64,000 nucleotides of DNA from Geobacter sp. UBA5730 (GCA_002419465.1 DIGE01000014.1:186001-250000); one strand, 5' to 3'. Positions 32,587 to 41,989 are shown, counted from the stretch's first letter. The notes: generated from the letters alone by a model not told the origin. Numbers and translations are program-made.

Positions 32587-35047
32587 CTGATTTTCTCCCG
32601 GGCTTGCCACCCTTTTGTTTAGTTGCGGCCTTCTTGTGCTTGCCATCTTGTTTGTCATCGTTGGCATGCATCCGGCCATACATCTTGCGCAGCGTCTGGG
32701 CCACCTGGTGATAGAGCGTTCCTTTCGGGAAACGACCGTTCTTTTCGGCCTGACCAGCCGCCATGCCGGTCAGGATCTCGATCCCCTGCTCGATGGTTTC
32801 GATGCTCCAGATATGGAACTGACCCTTCCGAACCGCTTCCACCACCTCGTCCTTCAACATCAGGTGCCGCTCATTCACCTTGGGTATCACTACGCCCTGG
32901 CTGCCGGTCAGCCCCTTGGCCTTGCAGACGGCGTAGAAGCCTTCGATCTTGTGGTTCACCCCGCCGATCGGCTGGATCTTGCCCCGCTGGTTGACACTGC
33001 CGGTTACGGCGACCCCCTGTTTGATCGGAACCCCGGAGAGGGCCGACAGCAAAGCATACAGTTCAGTGGAGGAGGCGCTGTCCCCTTCAACCCCGTCATA
33101 GTTCTGTTCGAAGCAGATCGAGGCAGAAAGCGAGAGCTGATGCTGCTGGGCAAAGATACCCCCCAGCCAGCCGGTCAGGATCATGACCCCTTTGTCGTGA
33201 ATCGGCCCGGACATCTTGACCTCACGCTCGATATTAACCATGCCGGCCTGACCCAGGTAGGTGCGGGCCGTGATCCGTGACGGACGACCAAAGATATGGT
33301 CTCCCAGGGAGATCACCGACAGACCGTTGATCTGCCCCACCACGGCACCATCGGTGTCCACCATGATGGTGCCGTCATCAAACAGCTCCTGCATCCGCTC
33401 CTCGATCCGGTTGACCCGGTAGAGTTGCTCCTCGGCGGCTCGCTGTACATCGGCGCACTTGACGACCTTGTGACCATCCCGCTTGGCCCAGAAGCTGGCT
33501 TCCTGCACAAAATCGGCGATCTCCATAAAACGCGATGAAAGCTTTTCCTGATCATCCACCATCCGGGCGGTGTATTCCAGCAGGCAGGCCACGCCGCTGC
33601 GATCAAAATGCAGTAGTTTTTTATCCCGGCACAGGGTGGCGATGAACAGGGCATACTCATGCATCACCTCCGGCGTGCGGGCCACCCGGCTGTCAAACTC
33701 GGCCTTGACCTTGAAGAACTTGCGGTAGTCTGGGTCCTGATAGTACAGCAGATAGTAAATCCAGGGGGTGCCCACCAGGACGATCTTAGCCGAAAGCGGC
33801 ACCGGTTCCGGCTTCTGGGTGACCATGGTCATGAAGCGATACTGTTCCAGCACGTCCTCGATCCGAATCTCGGCGGTGCGGATGCAGCGTTTCAGGGAAT
33901 CCCAGACAAAGGGATTGATCAGCACCTCCCGGGCATCGATCACCAGATAGCCGCCGTTGGCTTGGTGCAGCGCACCGGCCTTGATCATGGTGAAGTCGGT
34001 CATCGCCACGCCCCCATACTGCATGACGTGCTCGATCCGGCCGAAAAGGTTGTTGTAGGTGGGGTTGGACTCAAAGATGATCGGCGCTCCCTCGGTCTCC
34101 TTATTGTCAACCAACAGGTTGACCTGGTAGCGTTCGAAGCTCGGCTCCTGCCGGGGGAGTTTCAAGCCGGGGATCTGCGGTTGCAAAGGCTGTGGCTTAA
34201 AATCTTCCAGGTTCTTGAGGATATCCTCCTGAACCGCCTCCAGGTACTCCAGCACCTTCTGCTGTGCGGCATATTTCTCCCGCAGCGGGTCCAGACGATG
34301 GCCCAGACAGGACATGCCCAAGTCACGATCGGCCTGTGAAAGGGCATCCTTGGTGGCCTTTTCATTCTCGCGGACCAGCCGCAGCACCTCATTCAAGCGA
34401 TCGGTCAGCTGCTTGCCCAACTCCTCAATCCTGCCCCGTTCTTCATCGGAAAGGGCCTCATATTCCTCCTGGGTAAAATTATGACCGGCATTTTGGGGAA
34501 CAATCACCAGACCGGAGACGGTGCGCTGCAGGGCAAAGCCTTTCTCCTCCGAGTCTTTTTCCAGTATCTGGAACAGCTCGTTGTTGTTGTCCTGATACTG
34601 TTCCAGAATCTCGCTACGCCTGGACTCGTACTCCCTGCTCTCCAGCGCCTTGGGAATATCCTTCTTAAAGGCCTCAACCAGCTCCTTCATGTCATCGGCA
34701 AGCTCGGTGCCCTTACCGGCAGGCAGGGAAAGCGCAAGCGGTGCGTCGGCATCCTTAAAGTTGAAGACATAGACCCAATCACAGGGGGTAGGTTCTTGCT
34801 TGGCGCGCTGCCTGAGCAGGTTGCGAATGGTGGAGGTGCGGCCGGTACCGGTCTGGCCGGAGATATACAGGTTGAAGCCGGTTTCCTGAACCCCCAGGCC
34901 GAATTCAATAGAGCGCAGGGCACGCTCCTGACCGACCGCATCAACCAGATCCGGCAACTCCTTGGTGGTCTTGAAGGAAAACTGTTTAGGATCACAGCTC
35001 CAGCGTAACTTTTGCACTGGCAGGCGGCAATCGATATGCACGGGCAT
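32576..35047 (-). CDS. Lon-type (LonB-like) ATP-dependent protease
   Basis: 823 residues. The N-terminal AAA part has a P-loop variant ISGQTGTGRTSTIRNLL, followed by a long coiled-coil insertion (about 120-290) as in the AAA_32/LonB-like group. The AAA lid has GGYLVIDAREVLINP. The C-terminal serine protease domain has the catalytic Ser in EGDSASSTELYALLSAL and Lys in GGVNHKIEGFYAVC, and the tail (residues 780-823) is lysine-rich. Likely a quality-control protease. It differs from classical Lon by lacking the N-terminal substrate domain. It is the first gene of an operon with bacteriohemerythrin. Confidence 0.9.
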   Translation of the reverse strand: MPVHIDCRLPVQKLRWSCDPKQFSFKTTKELPDLVDAVGQERALRSIEFGLGVQETGFNLYISGQTGTGRTSTIRNLLRQRAKQEPTPCDWVYVFNFKDADAPLALSLPAGKGTELADDMKELVEAFKKDIPKALESREYESRRSEILEQYQDNNNELFQILEKDSEEKGFALQRTVSGLVIVPQNAGHNFTQEEYEALSDEERGRIEELGKQLTDRLNEVLRLVRENEKATKDALSQADRDLGMSCLGHRLDPLREKYAAQQKVLEYLEAVQEDILKNLEDFKPQPLQPQIPGLKLPRQEPSFERYQVNLLVDNKETEGAPIIFESNPTYNNLFGRIEHVMQYGGVAMTDFTMIKAGALHQANGGYLVIDAREVLINPFVWDSLKRCIRTAEIRIEDVLEQYRFMTMVTQKPEPVPLSAKIVLVGTPWIYYLLYYQDPDYRKFFKVKAEFDSRVARTPEVMHEYALFIATLCRDKKLLHFDRSGVACLLEYTARMVDDQEKLSSRFMEIADFVQEASFWAKRDGHKVVKCADVQRAAEEQLYRVNRIEERMQELFDDGTIMVDTDGAVVGQINGLSVISLGDHIFGRPSRITARTYLGQAGMVNIEREVKMSGPIHDKGVMILTGWLGGIFAQQHQLSLSASICFEQNYDGVEGDSASSTELYALLSALSGVPIKQGVAVTGSVNQRGKIQPIGGVNHKIEGFYAVCKAKGLTGSQGVVIPKVNERHLMLKDEVVEAVRKGQFHIWSIETIEQGIEILTGMAAGQAEKNGRFPKGTLYHQVAQTLRKMYGRMHANDDKQDGKHKKAATKQKGGKPGRKSDEH

Positions 35048-35106
35048 GGCCCCTCCTTGGGTCGCACAGGTATGGAAAGTCTAATGGAATTGGCCCCTGT
35101 GTCAAG

Positions 35107-36339
35107 CTATCGTCTACCGGACAGACAGACCTGGTTGCGCCCGCCCCCCTTGGCCTTGTAGAGGGCCTGGTCAGCAGCCTTGATCACCTCTGCCGGGGTG
35201 CTGAGATTGCCTCCAGCCTCAGCCACACCGATACTGACCGTCACCGAGACGCCAGAACTGGAGCGGTTACCGTTGCGGCGACCTTCTCCGGCTCCGTCAT
35301 CCCGGGGCCGGTCATTGCCCCGCAGCGACATGGTATAGTCGGCAATGCCCTGACGCAGCCGTTCCAGGTGCGGGGCGGACTCCTTGGCACTCTTGCCGGG
35401 AAACAGCACCGTAAACTCTTCGCCACCGTACCGGAATGGCCGACCGCCACCTGTCACACCCATCAATCGGGCAGCCACCACCTTCAGCACCTGATCCCCC
35501 ACATCATGACCGTAGGTATCGTTAAAACGCTTGAAGTGGTCCACATCAACCATGGCGATGGCATACCGGCTACCCAGACCGGGCAGCTGCTCATTCAAGG
35601 CCCGCCGGGACGGCAAACCGGTCAGGTCGTCCCGAAAGGCCATGTTGTGTGATTCCTGAATCACCGCCAGCTGCATGATCAAAAGTGCGGCGCCGCTGAA
35701 AAGAGCCGGCAGGTAGTGCATCCAGGGCCAGTTGAGCAGCACAAAATAAGCCAGCGCTACGCCCAACAACCCGCCTTCGATCGGAGACTGCCTTACCAGC
35801 CATTTGATCAGAGCCAGACAGAAGGCAGCACACAGCAACAACAGGCTCCCCTGGGGAATGGTCAACCGCTCAAGCAGCGACCACTGCACCAGTGGATTAG
35901 TGAGCCCGACCCAAAGGGTCTGACTCCCCTCACGCAGGGTAATCAAAAACAGAACGATTTGCAGGCTCAGGAAAACAAGCCGCATACGACCGGCGCTGCT
36001 GTAGATCCCTTTTTCCCGCATCAGCACCACCAGCAGCAGGTTTAAGGGTAGCAGCACCGCCAGTGCCCGGTAAACCAACCAGGCTTTCGGGGTTTCAGGG
36101 CCGACAGCCAGGTAGGTGGTCATCAGGTAGTAACTGATGGCAGTCAGCAGCAACAACAGGCAGATCCGTCCACGCCGAAAGTGCAGACTGAGCAGCATAC
36201 CGGCAGCAGTAAACAGATAGGGGGACAGGGCCACCAGATCCTGACGGGCCGGAGTAAACAGAGGGACTTGTGCCAGCAGCCACCAGGCTGCCACAAGGAT
36301 ACTGATTGGAATAGCAAGGGGCGAGATGGTTCGAAACAT
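35107..36339 (-). CDS. Membrane-bound diguanylate cyclase (GGDEF protein)
   Basis: 410 residues from the ATG at 36339. Residues 1-230 hold about eight membrane helices (SPLAIPISILVAAWWLL, YLFTAAGMLLSLHF, LVFLSLQIVLFLITL and others), a 7TM-like sensor. The GGDEF domain follows (FRDDLTGLPSRRALNEQL ... VDVDHFKRFNDTYGHDVGDQVLK) with active-site motif GGEEF, compatible with c-di-GMP synthesis. There is a low-complexity insertion of about 25 residues (GNDRPRDDGAGEGRRNGNRSSS, split here GNDRPRDDGAG and EGRRNGNRSSS) between the GGEEF motif and VTVSIGVAEAGG. No RxxD inhibitory site is visible before GGEEF. The gene begins 40 bases after the HD gene. Confidence 0.9.
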   Translation of the reverse strand: MFRTISPLAIPISILVAAWWLLAQVPLFTPARQDLVALSPYLFTAAGMLLSLHFRRGRICLLLLLTAISYYLMTTYLAVGPETPKAWLVYRALAVLLPLNLLLVVLMREKGIYSSAGRMRLVFLSLQIVLFLITLREGSQTLWVGLTNPLVQWSLLERLTIPQGSLLLLCAAFCLALIKWLVRQSPIEGGLLGVALAYFVLLNWPWMHYLPALFSGAALLIMQLAVIQESHNMAFRDDLTGLPSRRALNEQLPGLGSRYAIAMVDVDHFKRFNDTYGHDVGDQVLKVVAARLMGVTGGGRPFRYGGEEFTVLFPGKSAKESAPHLERLRQGIADYTMSLRGNDRPRDDGAGEGRRNGNRSSSGVSVTVSIGVAEAGGNLSTPAEVIKAADQALYKAKGGGRNQVCLSGRR

Positions 36340-36379
36340 GGAGAGCAGTCTATACCACAAAGCATTGGCGAGGGAAAGC

Positions 36380-37165
36380 TTAACCCCCGGCCATCCGGTC
36401 GGCATGTTGCATGGCTCGCCCAACCGCCTCAGACACACCAGGTTTGTCGGGCAAAAGCGCTGCCAAAGTCGATAGATAGCCACGTTCCCGCAACAGACGG
36501 TAGGCGCTTGTGGTATTCAGGTCATAGACCCAGGAGATCTGTAGCAGCACAAAATCGTTCATGACCCGGGCTGATTCGAGCCGCACGATCTCGCCGGCCT
36601 GCAAGGCCGTCAGACAGGCAGGGGTCACCTCGGGGCGATCCGCCAGACCGAGCCCCACTGCCGAGGCACGTTCTGCAGGCGGTTGCTGAAAATATTCCTC
36701 GAAGACCCGCCATATATCCAGCTTATCGGCATCGCGGATCAATTTGATATAGCAATCGGTGGGGGATTGATACTGCGAAGGCAGAGCCAGCAGGTTGTGG
36801 AAGCGGACCGCTTCCTCGATCAGCAGGCGTTCTTCCGGACAAAGATGCTCAAGCACCCGCTGTTCCCGAATCACCTCCACCCCCAGCCGGGCATGGTTAT
36901 CGGAATCGCTGTCGCGAAAGGTTCGCCAGCGCCGGAACTGGGGAAAACGTCCGGTATCGTGCAGGATTGCCACGGCACAGGCGATACGGGATTCTTCCAC
37001 TGCGAGGAACTCACCGGTTGCCAGGGCCTCCATCGCCGCTACAACCCTGGCCGTATGCTCCTGCTTCAGGAGGATGTTTTGCAGCCCTTCCGGGTCCAGA
37101 TCAAGATACCCGCTGACATGGAGGTCAAACCATGTTTGTATGGCAACGAGGTCTTCCCTGGTCAC
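36380..37165 (-). CDS. HD-domain protein
   Basis: 261 residues from a GTG at 37165 that shares its G with the ubiE stop codon (TAGTG), with AAGGA just upstream; the frame start at 37219 would overlap ubiE too far. Residues NILLKQEHTARVVAAMEAL, VAILHDTGRFPQF (HD dyad), DNHARLG and LIRDADKLDIWRVFEEYF (DxxxD) are the four metal-binding blocks of an HD phosphohydrolase. The substrate is unknown; nucleotides are likely. It sits between ubiE and a diguanylate cyclase, which hints at, but does not show, a link to nucleotide signalling. Confidence 0.85.
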   Translation of the reverse strand: MTREDLVAIQTWFDLHVSGYLDLDPEGLQNILLKQEHTARVVAAMEALATGEFLAVEESRIACAVAILHDTGRFPQFRRWRTFRDSDSDNHARLGVEVIREQRVLEHLCPEERLLIEEAVRFHNLLALPSQYQSPTDCYIKLIRDADKLDIWRVFEEYFQQPPAERASAVGLGLADRPEVTPACLTALQAGEIVRLESARVMNDFVLLQISWVYDLNTTSAYRLLRERGYLSTLAALLPDKPGVSEAVGRAMQHADRMAGG

Positions 37166-37875
37166 TAGTCCTTGGTACCCGTATAGATCGAGGCGATCCC
37201 GAAGGTGAGCGGCTGGCAACGGACATTCTTGAGACCGATCTCCGTCATGGTGCGGCAGAACTCTTCGCTGGAGGGGAACTCCAGCACCGAATCAGGCAGG
37301 TATTTGTAAGCATTGTACTTGGAAAAAAGGCCGCCCACTACGGGCAGAACCCGCAAAAAATAGAAGTGATACAATGCGCGGAACAGTGCGGAGCGAGGCG
37401 TTGAGAACTCCAGGATGACCATCCGGCCAGCCGGTTTCAACACCCGCCACATCTCGGCCAATCCCAGACGGCGATCCACCACATTGCGGATGCCAAAGGC
37501 GATGGTGACGGAATCAAAGGTCTCCGAAGAAAAAGGCAGGTCTTCACAGGGAGCCACCCGCAGATCAATCCGGCTATGAAAAGGCGAGACAGCGGCCTTT
37601 TCTGCGCCAAGCCGTACCATTTCAGGGCTGAAGTCGGCACCGGTGATCATGACCGATGCAGGTGTGGAGCGGGCTATCTCCAACGCCAGATCGCCGGTAC
37701 CGGTGGCCACATCCAGCACCCGCGCGCCCTCGGGAGCCTTGATCAGGCGGACCGCAACCTTACGCCAGCGTTTATCAATCCCAAGGCTTAACAGATGATT
37801 GAGAAAGTCATAGCGGGGCGCAATGGCTCCGAACATCTGCTGAATCTGCTCACCCTTTTCAGAAAGTCTGAACAT
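37165..37875 (-). CDS. ubiE: Demethylmenaquinone/2-methoxy-benzoquinol methyltransferase
   Basis: 236 residues from MFRLSEKGEQIQQMFGAIAPRYDFLNHLLSLG (shown in part) at 37875. SAM-binding motif I is VLDVATGTGDLAL, and the UbiE/MenG signatures YDFLN..LS.G.D..WR and IAFGIRNVVDRRLGLAEMWRVLKPGG-like segments are present (here VLKPAGRM). In menaquinone-based anaerobes it methylates demethylmenaquinone. The longer frame to 37923 would add a region unlike the family. It is the first gene of ubiE-HD-DGC. Confidence 0.94.
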   Translation of the reverse strand: MFRLSEKGEQIQQMFGAIAPRYDFLNHLLSLGIDKRWRKVAVRLIKAPEGARVLDVATGTGDLALEIARSTPASVMITGADFSPEMVRLGAEKAAVSPFHSRIDLRVAPCEDLPFSSETFDSVTIAFGIRNVVDRRLGLAEMWRVLKPAGRMVILEFSTPRSALFRALYHFYFLRVLPVVGGLFSKYNAYKYLPDSVLEFPSSEEFCRTMTEIGLKNVRCQPLTFGIASIYTGTKD

Positions 37876-37970
37876 ATTTTTCGCTATCCTTGACCGTGAT
37901 ATAGTGCTATTAAACGACTTCAACTCCGTAGCACAGTTCGTCAGTCCACGCCAGTAGAATTCCAGCCATT

Positions 37971-39119
37971 ATGCCTTCAATCCGCCTTCAGGACATACTC
38001 GACATACTGATCATGAGTTTTCTGATCTATCAGCTCTACAGCTGGTTCCGGCGCAGCCGTGCCATCCAGGTTCTGGCTGGCCTGGGGGTGGTGATCGCCT
38101 TCTTCTTTCTGACCCGCCAGACCGGACTGCAGATGACCAGCTGGGTGCTCCAGCAACTGGAAACGGTGCTGATCGTACTGGTGGTGGTGGTCTTCCAGAA
38201 CGAGATCCGCCAAGCTCTGTATCGCTTCAGCCTGCTACGTGGGCTGGTGGGGAACACCTCCCAGAATCACTGTTCCAGTCCAAGCACCTTGAGCGAAGCG
38301 GTCTTTGAACTGGCGGCTCAACAGACCGGGGCCATCATCGTTCTGCAACGCCAGGACCAACTGGACGAACATCTGCTGCACGGTATCCCCCTGGATGCCC
38401 AGATTTCAACGCCACTGTTGCGCAACCTCTTTCATGACGGCAGCCCTCTGCATGACGGCGCCGTACTGATCCGCGACGAGCGGATTGCAATGGCATCTTG
38501 CCTGTTACCACTCTCTGACACCACCAGACTGTCCCAGCAGTACGGAACACGGCACCGGGCAGCTCTCGGACTGTCCGAACAAACCGATGCAGTGGTGCTG
38601 GTGGTCTCGGAAGAACGGGGAGAAGTGTCATTGGCCGTGGACGACGAACTACAGCCAATCTCTGACGCCGGGACACTCAAAAACCGCCTCGAGGAGCTGC
38701 TTGTGCCGCAGCGGACTCAGCCCCGCACCCCGCTCAGCAAACGGCTTTTCAGCGATCTGCTGCCCAAAGGCATAATTCTGCTTGGGGTCTCGGCTATCTG
38801 GCTGCTTCTGGCCACCCGGCCCGGTGAAGTGGCAATCGTCCCCGCCAGCCTGACCTTCCACAACCTGCCTGACGGTCTGGCCCTGGTACGCTCCTACCCC
38901 GAAGAACTGTCCGTACGGATCCGCTCCACCTCCGGACTGGCTCCCTCACCCCGGCAGCTTGAGCTAACCGCCGATCTGGATCTTTCAACAGCACAAGAAG
39001 GACAAAACACCCTGCGCATACCGACCTCCCTGATACACGCACCGTCAGGTGTGACCGTGGTGGGGGTCGAACCATCCACTGCGCGTATCATCATCCGCAA
39101 GGCCCCTCACAAAAAGTAG
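37971..39119 (+). CDS. cdaA: Diadenylate cyclase CdaA fused to a YbbR (CdaR-like) domain
   Basis: 382 residues. Three membrane helices (about 10-80) precede a DisA_N/DAC domain (about 90-245) with both catalytic motifs, DGA (162-164, SPLHDGAVLI) and RHR (194-196, GTRHRAALG), so c-di-AMP synthesis from two ATP is likely. A further membrane helix (265-282) leads to a single YbbR domain (285-378, VAIVPASLTFHNLPDG ... LSVRIRSTSG ... VTVVGVEPSTARIIIR), which in most bacteria is a separate regulator protein (CdaR) encoded next to cdaA. Here the two are one polypeptide with the YbbR domain outside the membrane. There is no glmM in the adjacent 5 kb. Confidence 0.93.
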   Translation: MPSIRLQDILDILIMSFLIYQLYSWFRRSRAIQVLAGLGVVIAFFFLTRQTGLQMTSWVLQQLETVLIVLVVVVFQNEIRQALYRFSLLRGLVGNTSQNHCSSPSTLSEAVFELAAQQTGAIIVLQRQDQLDEHLLHGIPLDAQISTPLLRNLFHDGSPLHDGAVLIRDERIAMASCLLPLSDTTRLSQQYGTRHRAALGLSEQTDAVVLVVSEERGEVSLAVDDELQPISDAGTLKNRLEELLVPQRTQPRTPLSKRLFSDLLPKGIILLGVSAIWLLLATRPGEVAIVPASLTFHNLPDGLALVRSYPEELSVRIRSTSGLAPSPRQLELTADLDLSTAQEGQNTLRIPTSLIHAPSGVTVVGVEPSTARIIIRKAPHKK

Positions 39120-39182
39120 GCGCCGCCCCCTCGCGCCCGGCTATATGGCACAACTATTGCTTACGCTATATCCGTTTTTATC

Positions 39183-39212
39183 TTGACAAAAATATGTCCC
39201 TTGTTGTATTAG
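39183..39212 (+). promoter_or_regulatory. Sigma-70-type promoter for the LysM-NlpC/P60 gene
   Basis: TTGACA (39183-39188), an 18-base spacer and TATTAG (39207-39212), about 45 bases upstream of the gene start. The AT-rich stretch stands out from the surrounding sequence. Confidence 0.6.
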
Positions 39213-39257
39213 CTAAACTCTTGTTTTGCAAAACGCCGTACAGGGGAAGGAGGAATT

Positions 39258-40307
39258 ATGAAGCATGCCGTACGCATACTCATCACCATCTGCCTTCTGC
39301 AACTGATCTATCCTCTCGCCGCATCCGCTTCCAAGACTCACGTCGTAACCCGCTCCAGTGAGACGCTTCAGAGCATAGCCCGCAAATACCATGTCTCCGT
39401 CAGCGAGCTGAAGGCGGTCAACTCCCTCAGCAGCAGTCGCATCAAAAAAGGTGAGAGCCTGATCATTCCCACCCAGGCAGAGGCCAAAACAAAAACACTC
39501 GAGAACTGTAGTACCTACAAGGTGCTGAAGGGTGATACGCTGCCATCAATCGCCCGTAAAACCGGCATCAAGATGGCCACACTCCGCAAGGTAAACAAGA
39601 TCAAGGGCAACAAACTCAAAGTGGGACAGATTTTGGCACTGGCACCTGCCAGCGACACCAGCTGTGAACTGCCGGTTGCCAAGCATGCCCCTGAACAGCA
39701 CCTGCGACTGATCAGCAAAGAGTTGCTGAACGAACATGAAATCACCAGCACCCTGGCTGAGCTGACCGACCTTGATGCTGATCAGCCGGTTGATCTGGCT
39801 AAAAACATGGAGAGCACCAAATCATTTGTTAGCCTGCAGAAGTCAGCGTACAGCTTCCTGGGCGCCCGCTATCGTTTCGGTGGCAATAGCCCTTCGGCGC
39901 TGGACTGTTCAAGCTTCATCCAGCAGGTATTTCGCCTCCAGGATGTCAAACTGCCCCGTACTGCCCGTGAACAGTTCAGGGTAGGCGATGAGGTGCCGCA
40001 AGGCGATCTGCGCCGCGGTGATCTGGTCTTCTTCCGCACCTATGCACCCTATGCGTCCCATGTCGGCATCTACCTGGGCAATCGAAAGATGATTCACGCT
40101 TCATCCAGCGAACGCCGCGTGGTGATCTCCTCCATGGACACCCCCTACTATCTGTCCCGCTACCTGGGCGCTCGCCGTTTGGACTCGGCCAGCCCTAGCG
40201 CGCTTGACCTGGATAGCTTGATGATGGGGATCGAAGAGGAACAGGATGATGAATCACCCCTGAATGATCACCTGGGTTTGGGGCTGCCTGAAGCTCGCCT
40301 CAACTAA
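39258..40307 (+). CDS. Exported LysM-NlpC/P60 peptidoglycan hydrolase
   Basis: 349 residues. A signal peptide (MKHAVRILITICLLQLIYPLAASA) is followed by two LysM domains (HVVTRSSETLQSIARKYHVS and TYKVLKGDTLPSIARKTGIK) that bind glycan, a linker, and an NlpC/P60 domain (about 195-310): YRFGGNSPSALDCSSFIQQVF holds the catalytic Cys, SHVGIYLGNRKMIHAS the His. It likely cuts peptide stems in the periplasm. GAAGGAGG precedes the ATG. The acidic tail (LMMGIEEEQDDESP) is unusual for the family. The next gene starts 3 bases later. Confidence 0.93.
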   Translation: MKHAVRILITICLLQLIYPLAASASKTHVVTRSSETLQSIARKYHVSVSELKAVNSLSSSRIKKGESLIIPTQAEAKTKTLENCSTYKVLKGDTLPSIARKTGIKMATLRKVNKIKGNKLKVGQILALAPASDTSCELPVAKHAPEQHLRLISKELLNEHEITSTLAELTDLDADQPVDLAKNMESTKSFVSLQKSAYSFLGARYRFGGNSPSALDCSSFIQQVFRLQDVKLPRTAREQFRVGDEVPQGDLRRGDLVFFRTYAPYASHVGIYLGNRKMIHASSSERRVVISSMDTPYYLSRYLGARRLDSASPSALDLDSLMMGIEEEQDDESPLNDHLGLGLPEARLN

Positions 40308-40309
40308 CA

Positions 40310-41917
40310 GTGTCCCCCTCCGATGCAACCGATCCGGGCTCACACGAGCCCGGATTTTTTTCACCCGCGCCAATAACCATCCTGCTGGCGTATAGTTCCG
40401 GCACCGAATCTCTCACCGAGTCGACCACCTTCACCAACCTGCTGCCGATCGGCATCTGCTCATTGCACGCCCTGCTCCGCTCCCACGGCCATCAAGCACA
40501 CCTGGCCAACCTGTCGGGGATGTCCCAGACACAGATTCGGGAACTGTTCAGCCAACTCAAGCCAGACCTGGTGGGCTTTTCCCAGTGGACCCATAACCGC
40601 CACGTCACCCTGAAACTGGCCCGGATCGCAAAGCAGGTGGCGCCTGACTGCACGGTGATGCTGGGGGGAGGTCACGCTACCTATCAGGCCGAAGCCATCC
40701 TGGAACAGCACTCCGAGGTTGACCTGATCGTTGCCGGTGAAGGTGAGGAGACCCTGCTTGAACTGATCGCCGCCCTGTATCAGCATCAGCCGCTTACCGC
40801 CGTAGCAGGCCTGGTCCTGCGAGATTCCGGCTCCATCAGCAGAACCAAGCCAAGGTTAAGAATCAAGGATCTTGACAGTCTCCCCTATCCTGGCCGTTAC
40901 CTGCATGAAGCGATCGGGGTTGACCTCGACCTGCAACCCCAGTTTATCAGCACCTCCCGTGGCTGTCCCTCGGCCTGCCGCTTTTGCGCCTCACCCACCT
41001 TTTGGGGCCGCACCGTCCGCACCCGTTCACCGTCATCGGTGGTGGACGAATTCTTGTTCCAGCGCCAGCAGTTCGGCACCATCTACCTCTCGCTGCGTGA
41101 CGACACCTTCACCGCCGATCAAAGGCGCACCCTGGAACTGAGCAAACTGCTGCTTGAACGACGCGCAGATATGCTCTGGAACTGTCAAACACGGGTGGAG
41201 TCGGTTGATGAAGAGGTGCTGACCTGGATGAAGCGGGCCGGTTGTGAATGCGTCCAGCTGGGGGTGGAATCAGGCTCAGCACGCATCCTGCAGGAGCTGG
41301 GGAAACGGATCACCCCCGAGCAGGTGATCCAGGCCTGCGATGCCGTGCACCGCGTGGGTCTGCAGCTCTCGGTTTATCTGATTGCCGGTGTGCCGGGAGA
41401 AACCCCGGCAGACCAGCAAGCCACCCTTAAGCTTCTACGCAGGATCAGACCTCATGACCTGCAGGTTGCCCCGCTGGCCTATTACCCCGGCACGGCACTC
41501 TTCAGTGACGCTTTACGTCACCACACGGTTGCGTCCGACCTTTTTGAGCATACCCGCAGCGATGCCCTGCTGGCGCTGCCCGATGGCAACCGGCGGACAA
41601 CGCAGCTACTGCGCGCGGCTGGCGACCTGAGCATTCCCTTGAGTAACCGCAGGATTTCTGAGTTAAAGCAGCGGATCGGCTACTGTGCCGTAACCTGTCT
41701 GCAGGCGGGTGACCACTATTTGCAGCAGGGATCGCTGGAGCGGGCCGAGGCGGAGTACAGGGAAATCACCCTGACCGAGCCGGAGCACCCCTGGGGCTGG
41801 CTGCTGCTGGCAGAGCTCTACGACGAAACCGGCCGTACCGACCAGGCCCGCAGTTGTTACCGGCAGCTGCTCAAGCTAGTGCCACGGCACCGGCAGGCGC
41901 AACAGGCCCTCAGCTGA
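40310..41917 (+). CDS. B12-binding radical SAM protein with C-terminal TPR
   Basis: 535 residues starting with GTG two bases after the upstream stop codon, so coupled to the hydrolase gene. Residues 20-170 form a cobalamin-binding Rossmann domain (ILLAYSSGTESLTE, LVGFSQWTHNRHVTLKLA, MLGGGHATYQAE). The radical SAM cluster motif is RGCPSACRFCASPTFWG (C-x3-C-x2-C), followed by SLRDDTFTADQRR and VQLGVESGSARIL. Residues 455-530 form one or two TPRs (AEAEYREITLTEPEHPWGWLLLAELYDETGR). Substrate unknown. Confidence 0.88.
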   Translation: MSPSDATDPGSHEPGFFSPAPITILLAYSSGTESLTESTTFTNLLPIGICSLHALLRSHGHQAHLANLSGMSQTQIRELFSQLKPDLVGFSQWTHNRHVTLKLARIAKQVAPDCTVMLGGGHATYQAEAILEQHSEVDLIVAGEGEETLLELIAALYQHQPLTAVAGLVLRDSGSISRTKPRLRIKDLDSLPYPGRYLHEAIGVDLDLQPQFISTSRGCPSACRFCASPTFWGRTVRTRSPSSVVDEFLFQRQQFGTIYLSLRDDTFTADQRRTLELSKLLLERRADMLWNCQTRVESVDEEVLTWMKRAGCECVQLGVESGSARILQELGKRITPEQVIQACDAVHRVGLQLSVYLIAGVPGETPADQQATLKLLRRIRPHDLQVAPLAYYPGTALFSDALRHHTVASDLFEHTRSDALLALPDGNRRTTQLLRAAGDLSIPLSNRRISELKQRIGYCAVTCLQAGDHYLQQGSLERAEAEYREITLTEPEHPWGWLLLAELYDETGRTDQARSCYRQLLKLVPRHRQAQQALS

Positions 41918-41928
41918 TAACAGCATAT

Positions 41929-41964
41929 AAAAAGGCGGCAGCCCTCAGAGCTGCCGCCTTTTTT
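41929..41964. terminator. Bidirectional terminator between convergent genes
   Basis: AAAAAGGCGGCAGC pairs with GCTGCCGCCTTTTTT around CCTCAGA. A-run and T-run flank the stem, so it serves both the radical SAM gene (plus) and the lipoprotein gene (minus). Confidence 0.9.
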
Positions 41965-41989
41965 GTGTCATACCCGAATCTACCGGATG

